A stretch of 64,000 bases of DNA, taken from assembly GCA_015501595.1 (NCBI GenBank), contig JADNRX010000021.1, positions 186,001 through 250,000 on the forward strand. Direction: 5' to 3'. Within the stretch, counting starts at the first letter, position 1; each line of letters opens with the position of its first letter. The notes below the pieces were generated by a model, which saw only the letters and a list, made by a program, of their open reading frames with translations, ran no database searches and was not told where the DNA came from. The translations under genes and the position numbers were made by a program. Positions 35,601 through 47,949 of this stretch are shown one piece after another. Source of the stretch: Hymenopellis radicata (lineage: Eukaryota; Basidiomycota; Agaricomycetes; Agaricales; Physalacriaceae).

Positions 35601-35950
35601 TTGGTAGGCGCATCCGGCCCAAATGGATCGTCCGACGATATCTAGGTACATTGATGAGGGCGGTTGTGAGAGTGCAATCATTAGCTCACCTCATGCATAC
35701 TTTCGTCGCTGTCGACTGAACATTTCTCTTTATCCAACTGCACAGACTGTGTCAAGATTCTTGCTCTCTGAGACTGAGAAGCCTCTATCATTTCAAAGAC
35801 CTCGATTTCGGCTTGACTGAGCTCCGGGAATTCGATTTCTGGTGACTGAGTTCGCTGCCTTTTGGCATTGGGCGCCGCAATTGGAGAACGACCTAAAACT
35901 TGAGTACGTCAATCAATTTGAGTTAAAATGTACGTACTACGCCGGCTCAT
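32669..35950 (-). CDS. BRCA2 family recombination mediator (Brh2-like)
   Basis: Loads Rad51 on single-stranded DNA during homologous recombination. Start ATG 35950-35948, with the first intron giving MSRRSRSPIAAPNAKRQRTQ and then FPELSQAEIEVFEMIEAS. One clear BRC motif reads TGFQTASKGVIAPSAEAIAK; FQTAS recurs at LALFQTASSL without the rest. The helical domain includes RDPFAQDVQIGPSAAFERMQ and CSLATQEWVDNHWSLILWKL, followed by OB1 (LEVTDGWYKIRAQIDAPLMR, LVLTGNSSHLASWHAKLGFQ, AYFEFVYTG). A charged helical insert in OB2 (33480-33130, EKTFRRYAGYAERLERK) corresponds to the tower, then OB2 resumes after a 50-nt intron as RDVRSFRVIVVKDAQSHRRP and NREAQLTVWDVL. No OB3 was recognised. An upstream open frame (36212-35951) may be 5' UTR or an extra exon. 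Confidence 0.88.
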
Positions 35951-36341
35951 AGTGCTGCAGAGGGCTCCAGAGGTCGTCTTGAGAGTTAGAAGCAAGAGAG
36001 CAATTAGGTAAACACGGACAAACGCGTCGGTGACACGTGATCGTGTGAGGGTCCAAGTGGGTCCAAACTTCCCTCCCATCATTGTGTGATCGCTCTGTCG
36101 CATCCTGCATGTCGTGCTGGGGGAAAAGGCGGTCGGCCCATGGGTCGGCCTCATCTTCGCATTCATATTCTAGCCGAAACTCGGATCGCTCTGGTTTGAA
36201 TGGTGTAATCAAACGTTCGACAATATTTATAGCCGTATCATGTCGGATGATGACATTGGTTTGTTATCTTGCGCTTGTATCACGCCCTAGTTCCGCAACT
36301 TACCCATTCACCACCATCACCCTACTGACAGCATATCCAAT

Positions 36342-37072
36342 ATGCGTGCCTACTACTACGATGGAGAGCCTGGAGACCCGCGTTTGCCTCACGACAGCGG
36401 TCGAACTGTATCGACCGAGATGCTCGAAGCTTTGAATGTGCAATCGATGTTCGTTCCCGTTGAAACCTACGAGGAAGAGGTCGCTGCCATTGCCAAGCAG
36501 CAAGGTTACAAGAATCACGATATCATTTCTATATCAAAGGAAGGCTTGGGCGACGTAGGTGCTTTATTCGCTCACTGAAGTATAGTTAATTCCAGTGCAG
36601 CAATATGAATCACGTATCAAAGCCTTCTTCCACGAGTAAGTCTTTATCATTCAACCATCTTGTGCCTATCACTTCGCATATTCACCAGGCATATGCATGA
36701 AGATGACGAGGCCCGCTACATAATAACTGGCAGCGGGTACTTTGACATTCGTGGTAGGTTACGATTTCGTTATCAGCCTAGCTCTCACTGTGTTTGATAG
36801 AGGCGCACACGAATGCCTGGGTCCGATTGGCAGTGACCACTGGCGACCTTCTCATCGTTCCTGCTGGCATCTACCACCGGTTCACACTGGACACCCATGA
36901 TCGAGTCAAGTCAATGCGCTTGTTCAAGGTATAATACCAATGGATATATATGGAGGAGGATGTCATTCTCATGCTATTCCAGGACGCGCCAAAGTGGGAA
37001 GCTCTTAACCGGGGCGTTGAGACTGACCGTCACCCCGTTCGTACCGGATATTTGAAGAACATCGGCCTATAA
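36342..37072 (+). CDS. ADI1: Acireductone dioxygenase, methionine salvage
   Basis: Metal-dependent cupin that oxidises acireductone to the 2-oxo acid precursor of methionine plus formate. Exons give MRAYYYDGEPGDPRLPHDSG, YKNHDIISISKEGLGD then QYESRIKAFFHEHMHEDDEA, RYIITGSGYFDI, WVRLAVTTGDLLIVPAGIYH and RFTLDTHDRVKSMRLFKD, ending ALNRG, RTGYLKNIGL and TAA 37070-37072. Metal ligands are visible: His-x-His and Glu in HMHEDDEARY and the later His in PAGIYHRF. Four short introns. The size fits the roughly 180-residue eukaryotic family. Confidence 0.95.
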
Positions 37073-37126
37073 AGGCCATCATCTGTGAAGCTATGTATGA
37101 ACAACAGCCAATCAATAATTGTACAT

Positions 37127-37448
37127 TTAGTCGTACCTCTTTGGCGGGTGATCTGTAAGCCATCGTTTTACAACGCGTGGCATTGGACAAGCAGTAGATT
37201 CGCCTTGGTTATTTGTCTGGTCATAAAACTGTTGGCAGCACAAGTAGAGCTCCCGAAGTAAATGGTCACATTTGTCGGGACTGTACGTGTGCTTATTGAG
37301 ACAATCATGTAGATTGCAGGCTATTTATGCTCAAGTTAGACGCGAAATGGATTCATTGATTTCAGCTGACCTTGAGCCTGACATGCAGCCGGAGGCTAAC
37401 AAGTCATTGAGAGGATTCTGGGCAGCGCAGGTGTCAGCTACTAACCAT
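37127..37448 (-). CDS. CMC4: CMC4-like twin CX9C mitochondrial protein
   Basis: A small gene of about 73 codons that no single long ORF shows. ATG 37448-37446 is followed at once by an intron (GTTAGT...GTTAG), then PPAACQAQ, a second intron, and ACNLHDCLNKHTYSPDKCDH LLRELYLCCQQFYD and STACPMPRVVKRWL, with stop TAA at 37129-37127. Two CX9C pairs are exact: C-QAQACNLHD-C and C-DHLLRELYL-C, plus the CC.FY and CPMP features of CMC4. Proteins of this type are imported into the intermembrane space by the Mia40 disulfide relay and are linked to respiratory-chain function. The splice choices are mine, but the in-frame fit of all six conserved Cys is strong. Confidence 0.82.
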
Positions 37449-37633
37449 AGATGAGGGTTTGAAGCAAGGTGGATGGAGTATGGCCTAATTTGTAAAGAGG
37501 CAGATTGTCAGAAAGAACCATCACCATCGACTCAAACGACCTTTGCACCTGTGACGCGCCGAAATCATCCACCATTCCCCGTCACTTTTTCAAGGCGCTT
37601 CGCAGAGTTTTGCGCTCGTTTCCCCGGCTGACC

Positions 37634-39728
37634 ATGAACGGCGCCTCGGCAGCACCAAACCACCAAAACGCGTCGAACAGGACAGCAAAACCGCCGCCGA
37701 CTGGCCCCGCGCCGCCTGCGCCCGTCTCTGCACCGCCTGCGCCACCCAGTAACGCTCGACCAGGCCCTCCGGCTCACAATCACCCTCCTCCGGTCAATGG
37801 TACTAATCAGCATCATCATCACAACCCTCCCCCGTCAAATGCAAAGGGCAAGAAGAAAGTCGACTCTCCCGTCGATCCGGCGACAATGTATGAGAGTCTC
37901 AAGAACAGAATAGCTGCCCTCGAGGAGGAAGAGGTCCTTGAGGAGGAGGAGGAACGGAGATTTGGTGTGTATCCGTCTTATTCTCTTGACATACGCCTCA
38001 AAAAACATAGCGGAGGAGGCACAAAAATCGGTCAAGGGCATGGAAGAAAATGCCATACATGCGAAATACATTGAACTGGTACTGCAACTGCCCTACGCCT
38101 TCCGCACACGCTCATGCAATATCTAGTTTGCCGAGTTCAAGAGACTAGAGCGGGACCATGCGAAAGAGAAGCAGAATTAACCAAAGACAAGGACGCCGGT
38201 GAGTTCTACTAAATTATCGTTCAGAAAACGACTCATTCTTCTCACTAGCCAAGAGCCAGTTGACCAAGGCCAACCAGACAAAGACAAAAATGGAAAATTT
38301 GGCTCGGGAACTTCAGAAGGTCACTTGCTTCCTCTTGCCCGCCGCAGCCAATCACTGACTCGATTTCTAAGGATAACAAGCGGTTACGAGTAAAACACTC
38401 GTGTCTACGCATACGTTCTGAATTAATCGGATTTTATAGGAAGACGGCAAGCGGTTAGCGCAGTCTGTAGAGGAAGCTCAAGATGAGGTCCCGTCTCTTC
38501 TCAATCTCTTCTACCGGATCATTCACACGTCAACTACAGTTATTACAGATGAGAAGCGACATCAATAAACGCTCAGAGAAAGCCAAGATTCAAGATGTCA
38601 AGTATCGAGAAATGCCAGATATTGTCGTCAAGGTTGTATGTCGATACCGCGCGGAGCTCTTCTTCAAGATTTCGCGCAAGACAAAGTTGACAAAATTGTT
38701 CAACGCGTGGACGGATCGGATGGAGAGGAATGGTGGGAAGAAGGGTGATGGAAAGGGAGATATGCCTTTGAATGGGACCGCAAAGACCGATGCGGCTAGC
38801 ACATTCTCCGCGTCTTCGTCGACTACTGGTTCCACCATGCAGTTTGTCTTCACACACAACGGAAGGACAATAGATTCTGAGCAAACACCAGAAGAAGCTG
38901 GGATGGAAGATGGAGATGAGATATTGGCCGTCGAGTTGATGGACCTGACGGAGGGAGTAGCTGAGGAATGGGTTAGTTCCGTTCAATCCTGCGCTGTGAC
39001 TTTTCTCAAGTTTGTGAAGGAGGAGGTTCTCGAACCTCCGAAACAGAACCTCAAAAAGAACTGGACCGACGATCCACAAGAGTAAGCCTGTGTCAATCTT
39101 GCTCGAGATAAATCTAACGCATGCGTAGAGCGAAACGATCATTAGACGAGATATTCGATGGAGTGTATGTCCTCTTGACGATATGCGATGCGCGTATTAA
39201 CTAACGTTTGTTCTAGTGTTCGAGAACGACTGAAGGAAGTGCTCCGACAGTATGAGTTACGAGAACGACATTTTGAATGTGTGATACGGTCGAAAGAACT
39301 TGAGGTCCTTTTATCGCGGGCGCGCGCGGCAGAACAGAAGCAGTTAGCGGAGGGGGATAGAAGTCGTGTGGAAAAACTTGACGAGGAGGTATGAGTTTGT
39401 CTGTGTGGACCTTTGACTGTCACTTGGGTTCGATCATAGTTCTTCACCCATACACAGATGCATCAGCTCCACAAACAATTGGAAGACGCGCAGAACGGTC
39501 AGGCAATGCTCATTGACAAGTTAATCCAGTGTTGTAAAGAGGTTAGCATATCTCATCAATATGATCCTATGCAACTTGACGCTGATTCAGATTCGGAACG
39601 AGAAGCCTACTGCTGAACGTACTCAGCGGCTGTTTGCTTCGTTGCGCGAAGAGCTGGAAAAGAGAGCTCCTCGGGGTGTGAACAATCTCAGTCAGAAAAA
39701 CTCGGACGAACCTGTCCCTGCTAGTTGA
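37634..39728 (+). CDS. Taxilin-like coiled-coil protein with an internal SUMO-like module
   Basis: Start ATG 37634 after a compact divergent promoter. The N-terminus is Pro/His/Asn-rich, followed by coiled coil: YESLKNRIAALEEEEVLEEE, EFKRLERDHAKEKQKLTKDK, KMENLARELQKDNKRLR and RSDINKRSEKAKIQDVKYRE. The same exon (38549-38971) then runs directly into a SUMO/Rad60-type beta-grasp pattern, DIVVKVVCRYRAELFFKISR, KTKLTKLFNAW, a low-complexity loop, then FVFTHNGRTIDSEQTPEEAG and MEDGDEILAVELMDLTE. Coiled coil resumes with DEIFDGVVRERLKEVLRQYE, LRERHFECVIRSKELEVLLS and RNEKPTAERTQRLFASLREE, stop 39726-39728. QYELRE.HFE is the taxilin signature. Taxilins bind syntaxins and ribosome-associated NAC. 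The SUMO-like part lacks a C-terminal Gly-Gly. It could be a true fusion or a second gene merged by my splicing. Confidence 0.7.
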
Positions 39729-39962
39729 CGTTCATTGCAAAGCTGTACACCATACCTGTGTGTGTTTTGAAGTAATTGTTGGCCCCAGCCATAGCCATTC
39801 TTAGGTCAACCCAAACAAAGTACTGAAACGCGGACGAACTAAGTTACCCTTCACAAGGGCTGTGCAGGCAGTGACGTAGTGATGCACCTCCATTGAGTAA
39901 CAACATAAAACCCGCTCTCGACATTCATTTGCTTCTCCTTTCCTTCATTTCTTCACACCACC

Positions 39963-41490
39963 ATGTCTTACGACGACCTCAAAGCCCGCTACGACGCCGC
40001 TGGCCAAGGCCACCTTCTCAAGCTCTGGCCCACCCTCTCCCCGGCAGAGCAGACTGCCTTGGCTGCCCAGCTCGACAACCTGAACATTGAACGCGTGAAT
40101 CGCATTTACAAAACTGCCGTCAGCAGCGAGGCAACCACGTTGGACCCCAATGCCCCCTCGAGCACCATTGAGCCGCTGCCAAAGGGCGCTTCTGACTCTG
40201 TCGGAGACGCCGCGAAGGACAAGGAATGGAGGAAAGTAGGCTTGGAGGCCATCTCGCGCGGCGAAGTCGGCGTTTTACTCATGGCGGGCGGTCAAGGGAC
40301 GCGTCTAGGAAGCAGCGCGCCCAAAGGCTGTTACGACATTGGGCTCCCATCACACAAATCTCTCTTCCAGTACCAAGCGGAGCGGATTGCCCGTTTGCAG
40401 ACAGTTGCGGAGAACGAGTTCGACAAGCCAGCGGGATCCGTCATTATTCCATGGTATGTCATGACAAGCGGCCCGACCCGTCGCGAGACGCAGGCGTTCT
40501 TTACCCAGCACTGTTACTTTGGCTTGAAGCCGGAGAACGTCATTTTCTTCGAACAGGGTGAGCTCTTCGTTACTCTTGTAGGTCCACTTTCAAACTCGAC
40601 TTTTAGGCACTTTACCCTGCTTGACGATGGAGGGCAAAGTTCTTCTCGACAGTCCTTCTCGTGTCGCAGTCGCTCCGGACGGAAACGGAGGCCTATATGC
40701 TGCGACACGTTCTCCCCTTTCCTCGTCCGACAAGTCACACACAGTCCTTTCGGATCTTGCGCAGCGCAAGATCTTGTATATCCACGCGTATTGCGTCGAT
40801 AACTGCCTTGTTCGCGTCGCAGATCCCATATTCCTCGGCTATAGCATCTCCAAGCAAGCTGACTGCGCTGCCAAAGTCGTTCCCAAGACTCATCCCACGG
40901 AATCTGTCGGCGTCGTCGCGTATCGTGACAACAAGCCAAGCGTTGTCGAGTACTCCGAGATCTCCAAGGAGCAAGCCGAGAGACGCGACGAATCGGGCGA
41001 GTTGTCGTTCCGCGCCGGAAATATCGCCAATCACTTCTATACCACCGCGTATCTCAATTCGGTCGAGAGCTTCGAGGAAGAGCTTGCCTTCCACATCGCC
41101 CGCAAGAAAATCCCCCACGTTGACCTCGAGACTGGCGAAGTGATCAAGCCCTCGAAACCGAATGGCATGAAGCTGGAGATGTTCGTGTTTGACGTCTTCC
41201 CTTACACTGAACGTTTCGCTGTGTTGGAGGTGGAACGTAAGGAGGACTTCAGTCCGTTGAAGAACGCGCCAGGGACCGGTTCCGATGATCCTGAGACGAG
41301 CCGTCGCGACTTGATCACTCAGCACAAGCGCTTCCTGGAGCGTGCTGGGGCGACCGTCAAGGATGGTGTGGAAATTGAGATCTCGCCGTTGGTCAGCTAC
41401 GCTGGCGAAGGTCTGGAGAGCGTGAAAGGCAAGACCTTCACCAAGTCGGGTATTGTAGAGAACGTCGAGGAGTTGGACGTTCTTGTTTAG
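39963..41490 (+). CDS. UAP1: UDP-N-acetylglucosamine pyrophosphorylase
   Basis: Cytosolic enzyme making UDP-GlcNAc from GlcNAc-1-phosphate and UTP, feeding chitin, N-glycan and GPI synthesis. There is a single 49-nt intron (40558-40606). The nucleotide-binding signature LLMAGGQGTRLGSSAPKGCY is at about residue 100, followed by VIFFEQG-TLPCLTMEGKVLL, GNGGLYAA, YIHAYCVDNCLVRVADPIFL, CAAKVVPKTHPTESVGVV, SFRAGNIANHFYTTAYLN and PNGMKLEMFVFDVFP. The length of about 490 residues matches the family. The ATG sits in ACCACCATGTC. Start and stop are both clear and no break was seen. Confidence 0.95.
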
Positions 41491-41741
41491 ATAATGCATG
41501 TATTGGGACTCGGACTACGTTATACGGACGGTTATAGGATTTGAGATGCCTATACTATAGTGTATATTTTGGAGTAATTCAGTATGTAGATCACATTCTC
41601 GTACTTACAGCAGCTTGAACAATTTGGACTATACTCTTGTCTTCATAATCATGACCTCTCCCTCTGAGTAGAAGACTCGATGTTGCTGCTACATCTATAC
41701 TACGTCTGCATCGAAACATTGGTGGAGGCTGAACAGTAGTT

Positions 41742-44253
41742 TCAAAGGTAGACAGGCTTGTAAAACGCATCCTTCGGAGGAGGTGGAGGTGGGGCACGCA
41801 TTGGTTCGGGGAAGGCGTAAGAAGGCATATAGTTAATGGATGATCCCGTATAACCTTCTTCCTGACGGTGACGAGAATGCCCAACGTGAAGAGTAGATTC
41901 CATCCTGTCTGCGAGCTCTGTACTCCAATCACCAGAATCAGGAGGAGGTGCTGGATTGAGAGGCTGGTTGTGCTGGTGGTGGTGACGACGATTCGGTCGT
42001 TCAACGTCAACTTTCAATATCAACGTCGTGGACGTGAACTTGCGTCGTTCGCCAGAAGAAGTCGTAGACGAGCCGACCATTGTGCCCACATCCCACATCA
42101 TTGAACCCACTACCTTCACGCATGTTTGTATGCTCCCGAACGCTTTCCTTCGTCAACTTGGTCAAAGTGGCTTCTCTCTCAGGTCCCAACTTGCGAACCC
42201 ATTGTTTCAGCTCGTGAAGCATGCGCTGCTGAATACCGGAATTCGTGCTCGCAAAGTAGGGATGATGAAAAGCTTCCAATATCTAGAACAACAGATCAGA
42301 GAGGAGAACGGAAGGTTAATGGTTGGAAAGTCTTACGACGTCAATGGCTTCATTGGGGTTCCGTTTGTCGCTCCAAGCTTGGACAATGATTTCCACAGAG
42401 TGCACGACGATTAATTTTGCTATCATGCCAGCAGGTTCGTTGAGAATAAGGCCAAAGTGGTCCTTGGAAAGTAGACTGTGAGACGGATCGGAAGCAACTG
42501 GGTTATCGAAAACCTCATATTGATCGTCGCTGTCAATGATGGCCTTGCTACCCTCGCCAAGGATAGCGGTTGTTTGGCTGAGGATAGGCTATAACGAAGG
42601 TCAGACCATAATCAACGAAATGAACTTAGGGGACATACCGTGAGATAAGGCGCAAGAGTGGTATACACGTCTACTCTCTCTTGTCAAAATGGGATAGTAG
42701 GATAAGCGGTATGCCTCAACTCACATGCATTGATTGCGTTGATCCAGGCCTCGAAAAGCTCGCTGAGTCCGAGAAGATCGATTGTCTTGTTAATGACACG
42801 GAACACGTTATCCCGCCAGTGGAGAAGGTCAAGCAGCTGTTTTTGGACCTCCGGAGGAGCAATGTTATCTGGGTCAAAGTGGTAGGCACTAGATTGAGCC
42901 TGCATCTGCTCGGCTTGCTCCATTTCGCTTCCCATGCCTAGCTTCTTTAGGATGGCTCTGATGTCTGCAAGCTTTCCAGAGACCTCCGGCGTGCTTTGTT
43001 GCGAGATCGCATCCTGAAGAGCGGTAACACTAGCCTGACTGAGGTGGCTATATGCAAAGACATCAGTACATCGTTTGGGAGGAGCACGTGGACATACTCA
43101 GTCGCCTCTCCAAGTAGCGAGTGTACGAAATCGGCTCCGCCAAAAGTCCCTGTGACTAGCGGTGGCACGAATTCGCCCGTCGGAGCTTCAATAAGAACAG
43201 CATCTCCGACATGACAAAATATCTCAGTAAAGCCAAGTTTGCGGAGGGCAATCTCCAGCCAGTTACTGTGTGCCATGAGATCCTCCATGGTGTGGAGTCC
43301 TTTCCCAAGAAGGCGGTATGCATTATCGAGGTCAGCACCTCTATGACCTTCTGACCGGCGACCATACTCGATGCATTCAATGAAGACGCGTCGTATATGC
43401 GCAGTTGAAGAGTCCCATCCTTGATCTTCTGTGGCGATATAGCACTAGGAAGCCGTCAAGAGACTAAAAACCGAGCAATTGATCACCCACTTTCATTCCG
43501 TTTCGTGGATCGATGTACAATTCGCGGGGGTCTACTGGTGGACGGAGGTCGGGATTATAGGCCCGCGCATCGCCCTTAGGTTCAGATTCCGCGTACCCCC
43601 TAGATTCAAGTCAGGTCGAAATATAAGCATTAGGCATATGTATAGTACACACTTGGGGTTGTCTATATGTTCCTAAAGACGCTAGTGATGAGCGAGAAGC
43701 AACGAAGGGAAATAATTGGGCGTACAACCGGTAGATATACACCTAGTCGCTCTGCGTTGATCTCGAATTCTTCCGTGGCGTAGCCAAAGACCTGAATATA
43801 GCATCAAACTTTGTTAATCATACGAGCGAAATACACACTGTGAAACCAAGAACAGCGACTATTAGTTGAATCGTTTCTGCTGACAGCTTGCTCAGGCCGG
43901 CAATATCCATGGCTTGAGAATAATCTCTCAACCAATTTCCCTATCAGATTTGGTTACACCAACAGTGTTTACAGATGGGATAGATTACGCACAAAGTAGA
44001 CTTTCTTGATATCTTCTCTGCTGAAACGAGGGCCATCTTTGGCCAGCGTCATTTTTGCAAGCGCGAGAAAACCACCCGCTGCCACCGACTTGACGACTTC
44101 TTCGAGGACGTTTTCAATATCCCCATGCCGGAACGCCTTATCATGGAGGTACGCAAACTGCGGAATGTCTCCGGCGCCGAATGCGTACGCGCCAGGAAGT
44201 AGCACAGTAAGTGTCGCGAACACCAGAACTATATATGAGGCGGAGAGAGGCAT
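41742..44253 (-). CDS. HET-C family protein
   Basis: Homologue of the Het-C heterokaryon incompatibility protein of ascomycetes, a secreted or membrane-linked glycine-rich-type protein that in Neurospora controls vegetative incompatibility. It starts with a signal peptide (MPLSASYIVLVFATLTVLLP, then GAYAFGAGDIP). Exons give RHGDIENVLEEVV, FSREDIKKVYFGNWLRDYSQ, AVLGFTVFGYATEEFEINAE, RLGVYLP, GRRSEGHRGADLDNAYRLL, MEDLMAHSNWLEIALRKLGF and FVPPLVTGTFGGADFVHSLL, ending with a Pro/His-rich tail (APPPPPPKDAFYKPVYL) and stop at 41744-41742. The His-rich MEDLMAHSN and VTGTFG stretches are typical of the family. Whether it acts in incompatibility in basidiomycetes cannot be told from the sequence. Confidence 0.85.
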
Positions 44254-45744
44254 GACAGTTCGAGGAACGAGGGACGGTGAAAGTCACAGATATACACGTA
44301 GAAGTTACTCGGTGAAGATTTCGCCTGTGAAACTGATTGGAGATGACTCGATAATCAGACACTGAGACAGCGCCCAACGGTTCGAAGGGTTGATCCTGAT
44401 GAACTTGAATGCATTTGTGAATTGCTTTCCTGAGTGCAGTGCCAGCCATCGTCATCCAACAATTTGAGCGCGCAATGCTATCTGGACGTCAGAGACAGGT
44501 CGCACGTTGAATCCAAGTAATACGGTTCTTCAGCGCCTGAGGGAGTGTGCCCCCACTCATCAAAGTTGAATCAAGGTCGTGGGGAAATAGTTGTGGACCC
44601 ACATCAACGCCGATCAACGAAAATAGGAGCCCTGCCTTTTTTCGTCCTTAGGCCAACACTGAGACCTCAGGCCTCAGTACTCAGTACTTGACTCTAGCCT
44701 CTTCATGATGGTCTTCGACACTGAACTCAGCAGTTTCCGGGACAACTTTCCATTGACACGAGTATCATGCACGGTCGTTTGCAGTCTATTTCTTGATAAA
44801 TAGTGACAACGGATGAACCTACTCCTACCTACTCTCTCCGAGTCCTACACTAGTGCCTACCAGCCGGTTAAACCTGTGACCAAGGATATGTTCCGCTTTG
44901 ACTTGAAACTCTCAGCACTTCTGCTTGACTTCTCCTGTCAAGATCAACGTAAAGGGCAATCTGACAACAATGCGAGATTTGCGAGATTCCTTCGACTACA
45001 TATGTGTTATGTCATTATACTTACCTTGGCGACACGCTGGCGACAACGACCGAATGGGTATGTAACTCAGATGATTCAAGCCACGCTTTCATGACCTGCG
45101 TCCGATATAAAGGGATGACCGCGATGCTTTGGTGCGCTCTTAATACCAGATCACTTAAACTCTTCTCATTGAAACGGTATACACCTTCAGGCGAGCTATG
45201 TAACATGAGGTTTTACTTAGTCGTGGTGGCAGATTATAGATTCCATCTGTTGCCACGAGTTTGCTTTCGACTACCGCCGAAGCCGACGGACGTTACAGGC
45301 TTACACAAGGCTTTCAGCAAGCCGGAAAGGGAGGACATCAATGCTATTTGGGAGGCTCCTTTTATCTGAATACTCCACGTTCTGTTCTTCCCTTCTAAAG
45401 CACGGAGCGACATACGAACGCTGGTCTCATGACCATCCAGTCGGAATAAACAACGTTAACTGTTGGAAATTGCCTCTCAACTGTTGGTGGCAACCCGACG
45501 ACCTCAGGCAAAGTACAGAGCATTGCGGTGCGATAACATCACCACGACAATACGCGACAATACGATTTAATGCGACGACGCTGGACAGGAAGCTTTGTGC
45601 AGGCCACCGAGACGCAGAACCCCACAACACGTCAAACACGTGGATCGTTAGCTTCTTCCCGATCGATCACATTTGGCCTTCTTAAGGCGGAAGGGCCGGT
45701 TGTTCGCTCAGGTTTCGTCTCTTTCTTGCTCCTGCTTGCTGTCC
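44254..45744. other. Intergenic stretch, about 1.5 kb
   Basis: It lies between two divergent genes. Short ORFs only, none with a recognisable domain; no tRNA-like B box or tandem repeat was found. An unusually long gap for this half of the window. Confidence 0.45.
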
Positions 45745-45759
45745 ATGGCCTCGCCTACG

Positions 45760-47624
<1,865 letters not shown>

Positions 47625-47949
47625 TGTCGGTCAAACACTTGTCATTCTTTTAGTCGTTGCTTTGCTTGTAGTCTATTTTTTCATGACGGTCACGAAATTA
47701 TCTAGGCTTACAGTCCAGCACTACGGTGTCAGCTCTTCCTTTTTATTCATCCAACACGTTTAATAATCGATACTTTGCATTTCAGTTACAGTACTCCTTG
47801 TCATTCTTTGTCCTTTGTCAGCTGCTTGTCATTCATTTGTTACTTCTTTCCTTTAAAGTTAATGCACACACGAATTGCGAGAGATTATCGATTATTAAGG
47901 GAGCGAGGTTAGGTACTGTAGGTCTATCTACGTCTCCAAGCTTCAAGCC

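Noticed and set aside
40735..41499. A 254-codon minus-strand ORF opposite UAP1
   Set aside because: It mirrors the conserved UAP1 exon and has no domain of its own.
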